Source of the DNA: a bacterium | GTDB lineage: Bacteria > Planctomycetota > JAFGQW01 | NCBI GenBank assembly: GCA_030426805.1 | Contig: JAUHXU010000002.1 | Coordinates: 930,001 to 994,000 of the forward strand | Reading direction: 5' to 3' | DNA: 64,000 nt | Shown here: in pieces, positions 48,077 through 57,274 of the stretch | Numbering within the stretch: position 1 is the stretch's first letter | Layout of the letters: the number at the start of each line of letters is the position of its first letter | Notes under the pieces: model-generated | What the model was told of the DNA's origin: nothing | Seen by the model: only the letters and a program-made list of their open reading frames with translations | Databases searched by the model: none | Program-made: the position numbers and the translations under genes

Positions 48077-49038
48077 TTGGCGTGGACCTCGACCGTTTCG
48101 GCAGCCGAGCGTGCCGCGTCGGTGCCGGGGTAGTCCGTCATCACGTCGCGCAGGCCGTCGATCGCGTAGCCCGCCCACTCCGTCTCGGGATAGTCCTGCA
48201 CGGTCGCCTTCAGGTAGAAGACGCCGGCCTCGCGACGCAGGTTCGCGAGGTAGAACATCCCGGTGCGGTAGCTCTTCTCGGCGAGCAACTCGTGCACCTC
48301 CTTGGCGTGCTCACGAGCCTGGTCGACGTAGTCGCCGTCGGGGTGTTTCTGCTCGTAGCTCTCGAAGCCCTTGAGCGCCGCTTCGAGCAGGCGGCGATCG
48401 TATGCGGCGCCGCGGCTGTAGCGCAACTTGCACAGCGCGACGCGGTACTCGGCGAGCGGCTGCCAGATCCCGCCCGGATGGTCCTCGATCAACGTCTGAT
48501 ACTCGACCTCGGCGCGGTCGTATTCCCCGTGCTCGAAGTAGTATTGGGCGATCAAGCGGAGCGCGTTCTGGGCGGATGCGCTGTTGGGACTCACCTGGCG
48601 GAGGTAGTGCAGGACGTCCGGTCCTTCGAGCGCCATGCCGAGCGCGCGCGGGATGCCGAGGAAGCCGCCGCCGGCCCCGTTCATCAGCTCGACACCCAGC
48701 TCGAAGAGTTCCTTCTGCACGCTCGGGAGCCAGCGCGAGATCGGGTAGTCCTCGACGAACCGCTTGAGCTGCGTGTACGACGTGTCGTAGTGCCCGAGGC
48801 GGCGATTGCTCGCGGCGCGGAGGAAGCTCGCCTCTTCCCGATCGGCGCCGAGGTCCGCGACCTCGACCACCGACTCGGCGAGATCGCGGGTGCGCGACCA
48901 CTCTTGCTTCTCGAACGCCGCGCGGGCGTCGGCCAGGAGACGAGGCACGCCACCCGACACCGACGTCGGCGACGACGCGCACGCCGCGAGCAGCAAGGCG
49001 GCGGTGAGCATCGCGCTCCGACCCAAACCGAACGTCAT
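48073..49038 (-). CDS. BamD/YfiO-like outer-membrane TPR lipoprotein
   Basis: 321 residues with a lipoprotein signal (MLTAALLLAAC, Cys20). The mature protein is made of TPR pairs: ASFLRAASNRRLGHYDTSYTQLKRFVEDYP, ALRLIAQYYFEHGEYDRAEVEYQTLIEDHPG and RREAGVFYLKATVQDYPETEW (key repeats end in DYP or DHP). BamD-type proteins form the essential lipoprotein of the outer-membrane beta-barrel assembly machine; other TPR lipoproteins look alike, so the exact name is not certain. AGGGAGGT lies upstream of the start. It is the first gene of the operon running to ruvX and overlaps lptE by 4 nt. Confidence 0.75.
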   Translation of the reverse strand: MTFGLGRSAMLTAALLLAACASSPTSVSGGVPRLLADARAAFEKQEWSRTRDLAESVVEVADLGADREEASFLRAASNRRLGHYDTSYTQLKRFVEDYPISRWLPSVQKELFELGVELMNGAGGGFLGIPRALGMALEGPDVLHYLRQVSPNSASAQNALRLIAQYYFEHGEYDRAEVEYQTLIEDHPGGIWQPLAEYRVALCKLRYSRGAAYDRRLLEAALKGFESYEQKHPDGDYVDQAREHAKEVHELLAEKSYRTGMFYLANLRREAGVFYLKATVQDYPETEWAGYAIDGLRDVMTDYPGTDAARSAAETVEVHAK

Positions 49039-49112
49039 CGGCGAACAGAACCTCCCTGGTGCGGCACGCCGGAATTGTAGCGGGTGGGGGCGCGGATTTC
49101 CCCCCGAATCGG

Positions 49113-50396
49113 TCAGCCGGCGTCGGCGGGGGTCTGCTCGGGGCCGACGGTGATCTGGACCGTGTTCACGCGGCGGGTGTCGGCATCGACGATCGTGAAC
49201 TCGGCGCCGTTGTGGCGGAACTGCTCGCCGGTCTCGGGAACGCGCCCGAGCGTCGAGAAGACGAAGCCGCCCAGCGTTTCGTAGCCCTGGTCGTCCGGCA
49301 GGTGCAGCGGGTAGGAGGCGTTGAGGTCGTAGACCGGCACCTTCGCGTCGACCCGCAGCGTGTTCGGCGCGATCTCACGGATCGGCGCGTCCTCGGCCTT
49401 GTCGAACTCGTCGCGGATCTCGCCGACGATCTCCTCGAGGATGTCCTCCATCGTGATCAGCCCCGACGTGCCCCCGTACTCGTCGAGCACGATCGCGACG
49501 TGGCTCTCGGTGTGGCGCAACTCGTGGAGCAACTCGCCGACCCGTTTGGACTCCGGGATGAACATCGGTTTGCGGCTCAGGCTCCGCACGGATTCGCCGG
49601 GGTTCGGGTTCAGCAGGTCCTTCACGTGGAGGATCCCGATGATCTGGTCGCGATTGCCCTCGAAGACGGGGAGCCTCGAGTAGCCGGACTCGGTCGCGAT
49701 CGTGCGGGCCGCATCCAGCGTCGCGCCGACGTCGATCGACACGACGTCGATTCGCGGGGTCATCACCTCTGCCGCCTCCGTCTGCCCGAGGTCGATGATG
49801 TTCTCGATCATCTCGCGCTCGACGCCCTCGAGCACGCCGGTGCGCTCACCCTCTTCGGCCGCGTCGGAGATCTCCGCCTGGATCTGGTCCTGCTCGAACG
49901 TCTCGGGATTCGCACCGCTCAGTCGCGCGACCGCGGTCGGCAACCACCGCATCGCGCGGGCGATCGGGGCGGCGATCGCCGTGATCGCGCGCAGGAGCGG
50001 GCCCAGCGTGACGAGGATCGACTCGGCGTTGTAGCGGCCGATCAGGTTCGGGATCGCCTCGCCGATGACCATCAGCGTCAGGGCACACCCGAGGAATGCG
50101 GACATCCACGGCAGCCAGTCGAGCCCGGAGAAGAGCAGGCGCTCGAGACACGCGATCCACATCAGGAAGGCGGCGAGGCGGAACCACTCCAGCGCACGTG
50201 CGGCGTGCTCGTCGCCGTCGCCGTCGAGCCATGCCGAGTAGGCGGCGCGACGGCGTTCGGAAGCGATGCGCTCGTGGAGCTTCTTCCAGCTGAAGTGCTC
50301 GATCGCACTTTGCCCGATGCGCAGCAGGATGCCCACGACGAGCAGGGTCGCGGCGAGCGTCCAGAGCACGCCCGGTGCGAGCGTGGCGAGCGGCAT
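49113..50396 (-). CDS. CNNM/CBS/CorC-type membrane protein (HlyC/CorC family)
   Basis: 427 residues from ATG 50396. An N-terminal CNNM (DUF21) region (about 1-170) has helices TLAATLLVVGILLRIGQ, FLMWIACLERLLFSG and GCALTLMVIGEAIPNLIG. Two CBS domains follow (about 205-325, beginning AAEVMTPRIDVVSID and ending HVAIVLDEYGGTSGLITMEDILEEIVGEI; key DEYGGTxGLxTxEDxLEEIVGEI). A CorC_HlyC domain (340-420, LGGFVFSTLGRVPETGEQF) ends the protein. Family members are implicated in magnesium/cobalt efflux. It lies 75 nt upstream of the bamD-like gene on the same strand and could be co-transcribed. Confidence 0.92.
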   Translation of the reverse strand: MPLATLAPGVLWTLAATLLVVGILLRIGQSAIEHFSWKKLHERIASERRRAAYSAWLDGDGDEHAARALEWFRLAAFLMWIACLERLLFSGLDWLPWMSAFLGCALTLMVIGEAIPNLIGRYNAESILVTLGPLLRAITAIAAPIARAMRWLPTAVARLSGANPETFEQDQIQAEISDAAEEGERTGVLEGVEREMIENIIDLGQTEAAEVMTPRIDVVSIDVGATLDAARTIATESGYSRLPVFEGNRDQIIGILHVKDLLNPNPGESVRSLSRKPMFIPESKRVGELLHELRHTESHVAIVLDEYGGTSGLITMEDILEEIVGEIRDEFDKAEDAPIREIAPNTLRVDAKVPVYDLNASYPLHLPDDQGYETLGGFVFSTLGRVPETGEQFRHNGAEFTIVDADTRRVNTVQITVGPEQTPADAG

Positions 50397-50609
50397 CAGG
50401 TCGATAGAGCCGGGTAGCGGGTCTTCCAACCGCCGAACCTCTTCCGCACGGCCGCGACGGCGTTCGGCAGGGCTCCGCAGGAGGCGCGGCGGGCCGGGGC
50501 CGAAACGCGTGCGAGCGAGCAATGCCTCCGGGGGAATTATCGACCATCGCCGGGATTTCGTAAACCCCCGGTGGGGTTGCGGTGGGACCGCTGTAACGCG
50601 CGGTGGTGG

Positions 50610-51689
50610 CTACTCTTGCGAGAGCTTGTCCTCGTTGTCGAGGAACCAGGCCCGCCACTTCGCCGCCGCCGGAGCCCGCTTGTCGGCGTCCGGCTCGGCG
50701 GGATCGTAGCCGAACGACTGATTCGTCAGCGCGCGCAGCGCGTCGTGGCCGGCCCGTCGCACGGCGGCGTTGTCGGACGCGAGCAGCTTGATCAGGTTGG
50801 CGACCGTGTCGGCGTCCTTGAACTTGCGCTTCGTGACGAGCGCCGCGGTTTCGATCTTCACGGCATCGTGGTCGTTGCGGAGGAAGCGGCCGATCTCGTC
50901 GAGGTGCTTCGCCTTGCCCTTGGCGCCGAGGTAGCGCAGCGCGGCGACGATCGCACTCGACCCGCGGAGGTAGTCCACCGCGTCGGCGACGGCGGCGCAG
51001 CCGGCATCGGTGTCGCACGCGAGGAGGTAGCGCGCGATCTGGTAGCGGACGCCCTCGGACTCGGTCTCGCCGTAGAGCGTGACCGCGCGCGCGATCCCGC
51101 GCTTGCTCTTCATCGCCGCGAGACGCTCGAAGACGATCTCCTGAATGTCCGGAACGTCGCCGTCGAGCGCATCGGTCAGTTCGTCGGCGAACGTCGGGCC
51201 GAGCTTGCCGATCTCGTCGATCATGACGATCCGCACGTCCTCGCTCTCGTCGCGCAGGAGCGGTCGTGCCCACGGCACGCCCTTGGTTCCGCGCAACGCG
51301 AGCATCGCGAGCCCCGCGGCGGCCCGGACTTCGGCGTCGCCGTCGGTGATGCGTTCGTTGATCGCGTCGTAGACGCGCTGGTCGCGCGCCGCATCGCCCG
51401 ATGTGCCGAGCTTCGTCAACGCGGTCCGGCGTGCCGCCGCGTTGCCGTCGCGAACGGTGACGAGGAGCGCGCGGACGTCCTCGTTCAACGCGTCGCCGTC
51501 GGTCGAGGCGGCCGACGGCGAGTCGTCCGTCTCGGCCGGTGGATCCTCGGTGGCCGGGCGCGTCGAGCGCTCGGTCGTCGAGTCCGACGACGTCTCCTTC
51601 TCGCTCGTTCGCGGGGCGTCGCCGCCGCAGCCGATGAGCGACACCGTGCAAGCGAGGCAGCCGATCGAGAGCCAGAGTCGAGTGCGCAT
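50610..51689 (-). CDS. HEAT-repeat lipoprotein
   Basis: 359 residues from ATG 51689 with GGAGG 8 nt upstream. Lipoprotein signal with lipobox SLIGC (Cys21). A Ser/Thr/Glu/Asp-rich linker (about 22-75) precedes eight or so HEAT-like helical pairs (DAEVRAAAGLAMLAL, SEDVRIVMIDEIGKLGP, VPDIQEIVFERLAAM, NAAVRRAGHDALRAL). It ends with a conserved-looking W-x-W motif (AAAKWRAWFLDNEDKL). It probably scaffolds protein contacts at the envelope; no enzymatic function is seen. The 213-nt space before it (50397-50609) holds no recognisable signal. Confidence 0.85.
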   Translation of the reverse strand: MRTRLWLSIGCLACTVSLIGCGGDAPRTSEKETSSDSTTERSTRPATEDPPAETDDSPSAASTDGDALNEDVRALLVTVRDGNAAARRTALTKLGTSGDAARDQRVYDAINERITDGDAEVRAAAGLAMLALRGTKGVPWARPLLRDESEDVRIVMIDEIGKLGPTFADELTDALDGDVPDIQEIVFERLAAMKSKRGIARAVTLYGETESEGVRYQIARYLLACDTDAGCAAVADAVDYLRGSSAIVAALRYLGAKGKAKHLDEIGRFLRNDHDAVKIETAALVTKRKFKDADTVANLIKLLASDNAAVRRAGHDALRALTNQSFGYDPAEPDADKRAPAAAKWRAWFLDNEDKLSQE

Positions 51690-51747
51690 GCTGGGCCTCC
51701 GTTCCGCCGCGCAGGATAGCACCGCGCGCAACGGACCGGAAGGCCGC

Positions 51748-53685
51748 TCAGACCGTGCTGGGCGACGCGCCCATCACCGATCGCACCGTGTCGATCATCG
51801 CGCGGATCTGGAACGGCTTCGCGAGGGTCGGGGCCCCGAGTCGCTGTGCCGCCGCGAGGAAGTCCGGCGCCTGGTCGTCTCCGGTGGCCAGGACGACCCG
51901 AGCCGCGAGCGCGGGACGCTCGGCGACGAGGAAGTCGGCCAGCTCGGTGCCCTGCATTCGCGGCAGGTGGTAGTCGAGCACGATCACGTCGAAGTCGTCG
52001 GTGCGCAGCACCTCGAGGGCTCGCGCGCCGTCGTCGATGCCGATCACCTCGAAGCCCTCGTTCGCGAGGACGCGTTCGATCAACCGGACGATGCGCTCTT
52101 CGTCGTCGACGACGAGTGCGCGCGGCTTGGACTCGGTCGTCGGCGCGGGCTCGTGCATGAGCGTGCCCGGCGCGGCGGTCGTCGGACTCGGGGGGCGGGT
52201 CGCGACGTGCGGCAGCTCGACGGTGAAGCGCGTCGTCCCGCGCTCGGCGTTCAGACGCGTGCGCGTCGTGCCGCCGTGTGCACGCACGACCGCGTTGACG
52301 ATCCCGCGCGCGAACTGCGCCGCTTCGTCGTCCTCGCCGTCATACGAGAACGGAACCCACGGCAGCGTCTCCGGGCGGCCCGCCGGGTCGAGCGGTGCGA
52401 GGTGGAAGTGGATGCGCAGGCGCGCATCGCGCTCGTCGGTCTCGATGACGAGCGTGTGCGGCGGCACGTCGGCGATCGCCGACTCGATGTCGGCGAGCAC
52501 CGAGAAGAAGACCTGCTGCAGCTGCACCGGATCGACGACGGCCTCGCCGAGCGCATCGTGCGGACGAAACGCGACGTCGAGGTGGATCCGGTTGAAGCGG
52601 TTCGCCTTGAGCGACAGCGCCTGCCGGATGAGCTGCTGCATGTCGGTCGATCGGGGTTCGGCCGGCGGCCGGTGGGCGAATGCCTTGAGGTCGTTCAACG
52701 CGCGATGGCAGCGATCGACTTCCTGCTCGATCGTCGCGAGGGATGCGCGCGTCGTGGCGTCGAGGTTCTCGTTGCCGAGCACTTGCGCGTAGCCCGAGAT
52801 CGTCGTCAGCGGGTTGGCGATGAAGTGCGCGACGCGATCGACGAGTTCCTCCATCGCCTTGAGGCGTTCCCCGAGGATCACGCCCGGTTGCGCGAGGCGC
52901 AGGCGGTGAAGGGATCGGCGCAGCTGGTCGCGTCGGTGGGTGAGTCGCGCGGCCAGCCGCGTGTTCTCGATCGTCGCGGCCGTGACGCGCGCGATGATCT
53001 CGACGAGTTGGGTGTCCCAGTCGCCCAGGCGATGACCGTTGCGACCGAGTTCGGCGACGATCGCACCGCCGATCCGTCGGCGCAGCAGAATCGGCGCGCC
53101 GATCACGGTGCGGCCCGAGCCGTTGTCGGGCGTCTTCAGCAGTGCGGCGCCGGTCGCGACGATCGCGTCGGCCCGCTCGACCAGCGCGTCGACGGGGTGC
53201 TCGGGATCGGAATCGACGCGCAGTGCCTCGCCGGTCCGCTCGTCGCGAAGGATGACGACGCAACGGTCGGCGCGCAGCGACGTGAGGGTCGCGTCACGGA
53301 TCTCCTCGGCGATTCGGCGCTCATCGGAGAGGCGGCCGAGGCGCGTGATCGCCTGCAGCGTCGCGCCGAGCGCTTCGTTGCGTTCGCGCAGCCGTTCGCT
53401 CTCGAGCATCTGGTGGATGTGACTGCGACGCGCGCGTCGCAGTTCGCGTCGGCGCTGGCAGAAGTAGGCGAACGTGAGCAACAGCAGTAGCGACTGACCG
53501 ACGAGCGCACGGCGCTCCCACGCCCGGGCGGCGTCCCCGTCGTCCGACGACAGGCCGAGCAGGATGAACCCGGCGGCGAACGCGACGAGCAACACGCCGC
53601 CGAGCACCCAGAGCTGGGCGTCCCGACGGTCGACCGCCGCGAGGTCCGGAAGCGGCGGGGTCGGCGGGCTCACTGGTCGTGGCAT
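51748..53685 (-). CDS. Histidine-kinase-like protein with GAF and C-terminal receiver domain, ATPase domain degenerate
   Basis: 645 residues from ATG 53685, with GGAGG 8 nt upstream. Two N-terminal helices (25-45, 58-76), a coiled coil (about 77-120), a GAF domain (about 118-245), then an HisKA-like helix pair with the candidate phospho-acceptor His287 in DRVAHFIANPLTTISGYA. The expected HATPase_c domain lacks its signatures: the N-box is QQVFFSVLADIESA (no Asn) and no DxGxG motif follows. The receiver domain (522-640) is intact, with acidic pair D527/D528, phospho-site D571 (VIVLD), Thr601 and Lys623. The protein may receive rather than donate phosphate, or act as a scaffold. It overlaps the upstream diguanylate cyclase gene by 16 nt. 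Confidence 0.85.
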   Translation of the reverse strand: MPRPVSPPTPPLPDLAAVDRRDAQLWVLGGVLLVAFAAGFILLGLSSDDGDAARAWERRALVGQSLLLLLTFAYFCQRRRELRRARRSHIHQMLESERLRERNEALGATLQAITRLGRLSDERRIAEEIRDATLTSLRADRCVVILRDERTGEALRVDSDPEHPVDALVERADAIVATGAALLKTPDNGSGRTVIGAPILLRRRIGGAIVAELGRNGHRLGDWDTQLVEIIARVTAATIENTRLAARLTHRRDQLRRSLHRLRLAQPGVILGERLKAMEELVDRVAHFIANPLTTISGYAQVLGNENLDATTRASLATIEQEVDRCHRALNDLKAFAHRPPAEPRSTDMQQLIRQALSLKANRFNRIHLDVAFRPHDALGEAVVDPVQLQQVFFSVLADIESAIADVPPHTLVIETDERDARLRIHFHLAPLDPAGRPETLPWVPFSYDGEDDEAAQFARGIVNAVVRAHGGTTRTRLNAERGTTRFTVELPHVATRPPSPTTAAPGTLMHEPAPTTESKPRALVVDDEERIVRLIERVLANEGFEVIGIDDGARALEVLRTDDFDVIVLDYHLPRMQGTELADFLVAERPALAARVVLATGDDQAPDFLAAAQRLGAPTLAKPFQIRAMIDTVRSVMGASPSTV

Positions 53686-55646
53686 GCCCGGTTCCTCCCG
53701 CGAGCCTTCGCGCTGTAGAGGCGCTTGTCCGCGCGTTCGATCAGGTGCTCGAGGCTCTCCTCGTTGGGGTGGTGGATCGCCGCGATGCCGAGCGAGATCG
53801 ACAGGCGGCACTCGGGGAAGAGCTTCTGGATCTCCTTGCCGTAGTCCTCGACGACCTGGCGGAGTCGCTCGGCGTAGCGAATCGCTCGCTCGAGCGGGGT
53901 GTCCGGCAGCACGACCATGAACTCCTCGCCGCCGTACCGACCGATCACGTCGACCTTGCGGCTGACGCCTTCGACGCGCTTGGCGACCTCCTTGAGCACG
54001 AAGTCGCCCGCCTGGTGGCCGTGCGTGTCGTTGAAGCGTTTGAAGTGGTCGATGTCGAACATCACGACCGACAGCGGTGCTTCGGTCGCGTTGGCGTGTT
54101 CGAGGTGACGCCGTCCGAGTTGCATCGTGCACCGCCGGTTGTTGACCCCGGTCAGCTCGTCCTTCTCGGCCAGCTCCTGCAGTTGCTTGGACCGATCGAT
54201 CAGCTGGCGGTTCTCGATCGCGAGGCCGGTCTCGAGGCAGACGAAACCGAGCGCCTCGGTCTGCTCGCGGGTCGGCGTGCGACCGGAGAGGGCGTGGTCG
54301 GCGATCACGACACCCTGCGCGCGATCGTTGACGATGATCGGTGCGACGAGCGCTTCGCGGACGCCGAGCAGATCGACGACCTTCGCGTCGAGCGTGTTGC
54401 GCTTGAGCAGCACCGGCCGTTGCGTCATCAGCGCGCGCGAGATGCCCTCCTCGTCGATGCCGAGCACGAAGCTGATCTTACCGGTGTCGATCGGGATCTC
54501 GGTGCAGTCGACGCGTCGTTGGCCGACGACCTCGTTGTTCGCGCGGTTCAGCCCGAGGTAGAGCACGCGGTCGAAGCCCAGCGTCTCGTGCAGGCTCGAC
54601 AGCATCGTCGTGAAGATGCGGTCCTCGCGCTCGAGTCGCCGGATCTCGCGGACGAGTTCGTTGAGCGCGCTGAAGCTGCGGACCTTGGGCTCGCGGCCGG
54701 CGTTCGCGTCCCGTCGTGCGGTCGTGCGCGGGTGGTGTCGACGGAAGACGTCGCCGAAGTCGTAGATGCCGCTGGTCTTCAGGTCGAAGATCGCGCCGAT
54801 CTCCTTGAGGCGCGAGTTGACCTCGTCCATGATCGACTCGAGGTCGGAGCTGAGCACGTTGATGATCTCGCGTGGCGGGTGATTGTGAACCGGCACGTGA
54901 CCGTTCTCGATGCTGCCCAGTCCCTGGCTCCACGCGATGAAGTCCGCGTAGGTCGTGATCGCCGCGAGTTCGCGACCCTTGTCGCTGACGTCGCACGCCG
55001 CGAGTTCGTCGGCCGGCGTGTGGTGGTAGCGGATCGCTTCCTCGAGCGTCGTCGGCAGGTTCCAGCGCGCTGCGATGTGGCCACCGAGTTCGGCGTGCGT
55101 GATGCCGAAGCGACGCATCTCGATCGTCGGCAGCGGGTCCTCGTTCTTCAGCATGTCCCGCGCGACCGCGGCGTATCCGGCCGGGTCGTGGAGTTCGAGC
55201 GAGAGCTTGCCCATGTCGTGGAGCAGGCCGGCGAGGTAGGCCTCTTCGGGAATGTCGTAGCCGACGCGCTTGGCGAGCGCCTGCGCGATCGTCGCGGTCG
55301 TGATCGCGTGCTGCCAGAAGAAGTACTTGTCGATGACCTCGACTTCGGTCGGAAGCGTCGGATACTCGCGCGCGTCGCTCTCGCGGACGAGGATCTGGAG
55401 GGCGTTCGGGCCGAGCATCGCGACCGCGTGCGACAGCGTGCTCACCTTGCCGCGCAGGCCGTAGAACGGGCTGTTGACGATCTTGAGGATCCGGAGCGTG
55501 AGCGCCTGGTCGGTCTGGACGATTCGCACGACGTCCTGAAACGCGGCACCCGCCTCGATCGACGCATCGAGCAAGCGAGCGCCGACGAGCGGCGAGATCG
55601 GAATCCCCTGGTCGCCTGCGAGGATGTCTGCAGCCGGTTCGAGCAT
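53670..55646 (-). CDS. HDOD-GAF-GGDEF diguanylate cyclase
   Basis: 658 residues. HDOD domain (about 10-215) with ALTLRILKIVNSPFYG, ISTLSHAVAMLG-like segment and LAGLLHDMGKLSLE; a linker; a GAF domain (about 345-480); a short coiled coil; and a GGDEF domain (490-655) with the active signature RYGGEEFMVVLPD (GGEEF at 572-576). The RxxD inhibitory site (RKVD) lies exactly five residues upstream, so it should be an active, product-inhibited c-di-GMP synthase. Other catalytic landmarks (MFDIDHFKRFNDTHGHQAGD) are intact. The downstream receiver-containing gene overlaps it, suggesting one signalling unit. No ribosome-binding site is evident at the start. Confidence 0.93.
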   Translation of the reverse strand: MLEPAADILAGDQGIPISPLVGARLLDASIEAGAAFQDVVRIVQTDQALTLRILKIVNSPFYGLRGKVSTLSHAVAMLGPNALQILVRESDAREYPTLPTEVEVIDKYFFWQHAITTATIAQALAKRVGYDIPEEAYLAGLLHDMGKLSLELHDPAGYAAVARDMLKNEDPLPTIEMRRFGITHAELGGHIAARWNLPTTLEEAIRYHHTPADELAACDVSDKGRELAAITTYADFIAWSQGLGSIENGHVPVHNHPPREIINVLSSDLESIMDEVNSRLKEIGAIFDLKTSGIYDFGDVFRRHHPRTTARRDANAGREPKVRSFSALNELVREIRRLEREDRIFTTMLSSLHETLGFDRVLYLGLNRANNEVVGQRRVDCTEIPIDTGKISFVLGIDEEGISRALMTQRPVLLKRNTLDAKVVDLLGVREALVAPIIVNDRAQGVVIADHALSGRTPTREQTEALGFVCLETGLAIENRQLIDRSKQLQELAEKDELTGVNNRRCTMQLGRRHLEHANATEAPLSVVMFDIDHFKRFNDTHGHQAGDFVLKEVAKRVEGVSRKVDVIGRYGGEEFMVVLPDTPLERAIRYAERLRQVVEDYGKEIQKLFPECRLSISLGIAAIHHPNEESLEHLIERADKRLYSAKARGRNRACHDQ

Positions 55647-55848
55647 CGAATCGTGCGCGTCCCCGGTGCGACCGGAAACACGCCACTCCCCTCCGTCAAC
55701 GGATTGCGTGCAGGCCGGGCGGACCGCACGACCTCTTGCACTTTCGGAAAAATCGCGGTCCCGCTTCGAGCAACGGGCGTGCGGCGGGGGATTTCCGGCT
55801 TGCGAACCGACGTCGGATTCGCTTTGTTTAGGCTCCCCGAAGGGGTTA

Positions 55849-55869
55849 GGAACGAGTGCCGATCGTTCC
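55849..55869. promoter_or_regulatory. Palindromic site upstream of glutamate dehydrogenase
   Basis: GGAACGA (55849-55855) is inverted as TCGTTCC (55863-55869) with a 7-nt spacer, 42 nt before the gdhA start. Just before it CCCCGAAGGGG forms a second small hairpin. An operator or leader hairpin is plausible. The rest of the 265-nt divergent space 55647-55911 shows no clear promoter. Confidence 0.4.
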
Positions 55870-55911
55870 CGGTCGGCGATGGTCGCTCATCCGCGAGAGG
55901 ATCCACACGCG

Positions 55912-57171
55912 ATGTCAGAGATGAACCCGTTCAAGATCGCACAGGCGCAGCTCGACGAGGCGGCCTCGATTCTCGGCCTCGACGAGGGAACCCACCAGAC
56001 GCTGCGGCGCCCGATGCGCGAGCTGTGGGTGAACCTGCCGGTCCGGATGGACGACGGCAACGTCAAGTCCTTCCAGGGGTTCCGGGTCCAATACAACGAC
56101 GCGCGCGGGCCCACGAAGGGCGGCATCCGGTTCCATCCCGACGAGACCGTCGACACGGTCCGCGCGCTCGCCGCGTGGATGACGTGGAAGACCGCCGTCG
56201 TGGACATCCCGCTGGGCGGCGGCAAGGGCGGGATCATCTGCGATCCGAAGTCGATGAGCCAGGGCGAACTCGAGCGCCTGTCGCGGCAGTACATCCGTCA
56301 GGTCGGTCGCATCGTCGGGCTCGAGAAGGACTGCCCGGCGCCCGACGTCTACACGACGCCGCAGATCATGGCGTGGATGATGGACGAGTACTACTGGCAG
56401 AAGGGCCACAACGAGTTCGGGATGATCACCGGCAAGCCGATCCCGCTCGGTGGCAGCCAGGGCCGCGGCGACGCGACGGCCCGCGGCGGCGTCTACACCG
56501 TTCGGGAGGCGTGCGCGCGCCTCGGCATCGACGCCTCCTCGACGAGCTACGCGATCCAAGGCTTCGGCAATGCCGGCCAGTTCGCGGCGACGCTTCACCG
56601 CGAGATCCTCGGCGGTGGCAAGCTCGTCGCCGTCAGCGATTCGCGCGGTGGCGTCTACTCGGCCGACGGGCTCGATCCGGATGCGATCGTCAAGCACAAG
56701 CTCGACAGTGGATCGGTCGCCGGCTTCCCGGGCACGACCGAGATCTCCAACGAGAAGCTGCTCGAGTTGGACGTTGACGTGCTCTATCCCGCCGCGCTCG
56801 AGAACGTCATCACCGGCGACAACGCGTCGGCGATCCAGGCGAAGATCTCGTGCGAGCTGGCCAACGGGCCGACCACGCCGGAGGCCGACCGGATCCTGCA
56901 CGACAAGGGCGTATTCGTGATCCCGGACTTCCTCGCGAACGCCGGCGGCGTCACCGTGTCCTACTTCGAGATGGTCCAGGACAGCTACAACTACTTCTGG
57001 GACGCCGAGACCGTCTACGAGCGTCTCAACCAGAAGATGACGAAGGCGTTCAACGACGTCTTCGAGATGCGCGAGCGCTACGAGTCGAAGAACATCCACA
57101 TGCGGACGGCCGCGTATCTCGTTTCGGTGCAGCGCGTGGCCGAGGCGATGAAGCTCCGCGGCTGGACGTAG
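55912..57171 (+). CDS. gdhA: Glu/Leu/Phe/Val-type glutamate dehydrogenase
   Basis: 419 residues, the size of NAD-dependent hexameric enzymes. Active-site segments are intact: GPTKGGIRFHP (Lys69), MTWKTAVVDIPLGGGKGG (catalytic Lys93; GGGKGG 102-107) and CPAPDVYT (catalytic Asp). The Rossmann motif GFGNAGQFAA is at about 215-224, with a downstream acidic stretch favouring NAD. The C-terminal VIPDFLANAGGVTVSYFEMVQ is typical. It interconverts glutamate with 2-oxoglutarate and ammonia. ATG 55912 is preferred; ATG 55921 is possible. The hairpin at 55849-55869 may regulate it, and a terminator follows at 57213. Confidence 0.96.
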   Translation: MSEMNPFKIAQAQLDEAASILGLDEGTHQTLRRPMRELWVNLPVRMDDGNVKSFQGFRVQYNDARGPTKGGIRFHPDETVDTVRALAAWMTWKTAVVDIPLGGGKGGIICDPKSMSQGELERLSRQYIRQVGRIVGLEKDCPAPDVYTTPQIMAWMMDEYYWQKGHNEFGMITGKPIPLGGSQGRGDATARGGVYTVREACARLGIDASSTSYAIQGFGNAGQFAATLHREILGGGKLVAVSDSRGGVYSADGLDPDAIVKHKLDSGSVAGFPGTTEISNEKLLELDVDVLYPAALENVITGDNASAIQAKISCELANGPTTPEADRILHDKGVFVIPDFLANAGGVTVSYFEMVQDSYNYFWDAETVYERLNQKMTKAFNDVFEMRERYESKNIHMRTAAYLVSVQRVAEAMKLRGWT

Positions 57172-57212
57172 CTGCCTCCGGTTCGATAGCATTGCAGTAG
57201 TTGAACCGCTTC

Positions 57213-57248
57213 ACCGCGGTGCAGGTCGCTCGACCGGCACCGCGGTTT
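57213..57248 (+). terminator. Terminator after gdhA
   Basis: ACCGCGGTGC (57213-57222) pairs perfectly with GCACCGCGGT (57237-57246); inside, GGTCG-CT-CGACC forms a second stem. TTTCACTT follows. It lies 41 nt past the gdhA stop. Confidence 0.7.
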
Positions 57249-57274
57249 CACTTCACCCGGAACACGACCGATCG

